Positions 19,939 through 20,622 of a DNA stretch of 20,622 nucleotides are shown piece by piece. A program made the translations under genes and the position numbers. Within the stretch, counting starts at the first letter, position 1, and every line of letters begins with the position of its first letter. Source of the DNA: a virus; the IMG/VR virus record IMGVR_UViG_3300031999_000236, positions 1-20,622 of that record. The stretch is one strand, 5' to 3'. Below the pieces are notes generated by a model. That model was not told the DNA's origin. It did not search any database and worked only from the letters and a program-made list of their open reading frames with translations.

Positions 19939-19979
19939 ATACCTTCCCTCCATTTTCACTCTACTCCTAATACCAGTAG
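19898..19979. repeat. 14-bp perfect inverted repeat
   Basis: CTACTGGTATTAGG at 19898-19911 and its exact reverse complement CCTAATACCAGTAG at 19966-19979, separated by 54 nt. The second arm lies between the -35 and -10 hexamers of the promoter candidate at 19958-19987. A pair of operator sites, a large RNA hairpin or part of an origin are all possible. Confidence 0.85.
19925..19936. repeat. 12-bp perfect palindrome
   Basis: GCCCTTAAGGGC, with no spacer, midway between the arms of the 14-bp inverted repeat. No run of T follows on the transcribed strand, so it is not a typical terminator. A dimeric protein site is more likely. Confidence 0.7.
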
Positions 19980-19987
19980 TCTGTCAA
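19958..19987 (-). promoter_or_regulatory. Promoter candidate for the replication operon
   Basis: On the minus strand a perfect TTGACA (plus 19982-19987) is followed after 18 nt by TAGAGT (plus 19958-19963), a weak -10. It sits just after the zinc-ribbon stop and faces the HNH-helicase-primase genes. The spacer contains one arm of the 14-bp inverted repeat, which could allow repression. The weak -10 and long spacer lower confidence. Confidence 0.4.
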
Positions 19988-19990
19988 CCC

Positions 19991-20218
19991 CTAATACTGT
20001 AACGTACTGTGGCTTCGGAAAGGGTAGTTTCCGTTACCATTATTAGGAGTACCTACCCGCCGTCTGCCGTAGCCAAACTCTACAGAGAAGTCGTCCCGTG
20101 TAGGTAGGCTGTCGATCTCCCCTGCGTAGCCACAGTCATGGGCGTAGAGGCAGCGGGCCCGCTTACGAATGGTGTCGTACTCTAGGCTGAAGCGGTGACA
20201 CTGTGGGCACTCAGGCAT
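19991..20218 (-). CDS. Small zinc-finger protein
   Basis: 75 aa, ATG at 20218 overlapping the upstream gene by 8 nt. CPQC (4-7) and C23-x5-C29 in 'CLYAHDCGYAG' form a likely four-cysteine zinc site. The C-terminal third is Gly/Asn/Arg-rich and probably disordered (GYGRRRVGTPNNGNGN). The stop codon falls in the repeat cluster that follows. Small ribbon proteins of this kind bind nucleic acid or partner proteins; nothing more specific can be said. Confidence 0.75.
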   Translation of the reverse strand: MPECPQCHRFSLEYDTIRKRARCLYAHDCGYAGEIDSLPTRDDFSVEFGYGRRRVGTPNNGNGNYPFRSHSTLQY

Positions 20219-20423
20219 GGCACCACTTCCCCAGATGCTGATAGCCGCGCTTCCCAGAGTGCCGTAGCCGAGCGGTACGGATCATCGTTGTCCGCCCAGT
20301 CACAACATTGCAGGCCCACGCGGTATCACCGAAGACCCGAATGATCTCGAACCTGCGGCCATCGCAGCGCGGGTCTTCACTCTCCCAGAGTTGACCTACC
20401 TTGACGGCGATGGGGTCAGTCAT
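20211..20423 (-). CDS. Small SH3-like phage protein
   Basis: 70 aa from ATG at 20423, which overlaps the upstream stop (ATGA); a longer frame to 20504 lies inside that gene. The sequence 'VKVGQLWESEDPRCDGRRFEIIRVFGDTAWACNV' then 'GRTTMIRTARL' has the G-x-x-W...D-x-R...R-x-x-x-I pattern of a small beta-barrel found in many actinobacterial and other phages as an uncharacterised protein. The role is unknown; such folds often bind nucleic acid or peptides. Confidence 0.78.
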   Translation of the reverse strand: MTDPIAVKVGQLWESEDPRCDGRRFEIIRVFGDTAWACNVVTGRTTMIRTARLRHSGKRGYQHLGKWCHA

Positions 20424-20622
20424 GGGTACACATCTCCATTTTCTTCGGCTTTCTGCTGTTCGTAAGGTGCCACGACACGGCGGTACAGCTCCAGCTTGAT
20501 GCACTCCAAGACCCCAATGACCTCGTTGAAGTCCCTGTAGTGGGGGTTCGGGCCGAGGTAGGCGAGGATGGCCGTGGTGAGGGCAAAGTTCAGGCGCCCC
20601 GGTCCTAACGCTATGGCACCCA
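20420..20622 (-). CDS. DUF6899-like phage protein, C-terminal part
   Basis: The gene enters from the window edge; 67 codons are visible. The reading 'LGPGRLNFALTTAILAYLG', 'YRDFNEVIGVLECIKLELY', 'RRVVAPYEQQKAEENGDVY' closely follows what I recall of a widespread phage family (DUF6899), whose end is 'N-E-x-I-G-V-L-E-x-x-K-x-E-x-Y-R-R...P-Y-E-x-x-K-x-x-x-N-G-D-V-Y'. The function of the family is unknown. It is translationally coupled to the next gene by ATGA. It is too short within the window to judge whether the N-terminus is intact. Confidence 0.8.
   Translation of the reverse strand, partial: GAIALGPGRLNFALTTAILAYLGPNPHYRDFNEVIGVLECIKLELYRRVVAPYEQQKAEENGDVYP

Larger units (their letters stand above)
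19905..20047. repeat. Cluster of four CCTAATA/TATTAGG words (iteron-like)
   Basis: The 7-mer occurs as TATTAGG at 19905-19911, CCTAATA at 19966-19972, CCTAATA at 19990-19996 and TATTAGG at 20041-20047 (plus-strand reading). Copies two and four share the longer word TATTAGGAGTA in opposite orientation. Copy three includes the stop codon of the zinc-ribbon gene, and copy four is inside that gene. Clustering of an A+T-rich word in G+C-rich DNA just upstream of the helicase-primase genes suggests binding sites for an initiator or regulator. Confidence 0.6.

Noticed and set aside
19898-19979. Rho-independent terminator
   Set aside because: The inverted repeat has a 54-nt loop and neither it nor the central palindrome is followed by a T run on the transcribed strand.
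1-20622. CRISPR array
   Set aside because: No set of regularly spaced direct repeats was seen; the only tandem repeat is a two-copy 15-mer within a gene.

Overview
The window looks like an internal piece of a tailed-bacteriophage (or prophage/metagenomic viral) genome. I infer this from about 36 tightly packed genes all on the minus strand, mostly joined by ATGA/GTGA/TAATG overlaps or gaps of a few bases. It also carries a complete phage-type replication and recombination set, small zinc-ribbon and membrane proteins, HNH endonucleases, and no structural genes that I recognise. Composition is moderately G+C-rich by eye. Shine-Dalgarno sites are strong (GGAGG, GGGAGAG) and GTG starts are common, so the host is a bacterium. 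Its phylum cannot be fixed from the sequence; a GH25-like lysozyme domain is compatible with, but does not prove, a Gram-positive host.

Transcription runs from high to low coordinates. At the upstream end (20.6-19.8 kb) three small genes precede the largest gap in the replication half (about 200 nt). That gap holds a TTGACA promoter candidate, a 14-bp inverted repeat, a 12-bp palindrome and a cluster of four CCTAATA/TATTAGG words, making it a candidate origin or control region. Next come a NUMOD4-HNH endonuclease, a possible helicase loader, a DnaB-like helicase, a zinc-ribbon/TOPRIM primase, two small membrane proteins (one SemiSWEET/PQ-loop-like), a T4 gp32-like SSB, a tRNA-like element and a RecA/UvsX-like recombinase (19.8-13.9 kb).

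The middle (13.9-9.2 kb) has small unknown genes, an IS110-type Transposase_20-domain protein that lacks the catalytic domain, a RecB-like PD-(D/E)XK nuclease, a coiled-coil protein, an HNH endonuclease, a RuvC-like resolvase and two tiny genes. A 931-aa protein follows (9.3-6.5 kb), fusing a family-4-type uracil-DNA glycosylase, a 3'-5' exonuclease and a family A polymerase.

The downstream part (6.4-0.2 kb) has a metallophosphoesterase with two N-terminal zinc fingers, a Nmad1/DUF1599-like protein, a DUF4406/deoxyribosyltransferase-like protein, a GH25-like lysozyme, a terminase-small-subunit-like protein, a zinc ribbon, a cytosine-C5 methyltransferase whose motif IX lies out of frame, a J-domain protein and a second tRNA-like gene. 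A promoter/operator candidate and an HNH-like start lie at the lower edge.

Together these genes would open, prime, coat, copy, recombine and resolve phage DNA, and may survey or modify its bases. The most unusual points are the UDG-polymerase fusion with its Cys-rich thumb insert, the compensated frameshift in the methyltransferase, the SemiSWEET-like protein between primase and SSB, the two odd tRNA-like elements, and the repeat cluster at 19.9-20.05 kb.
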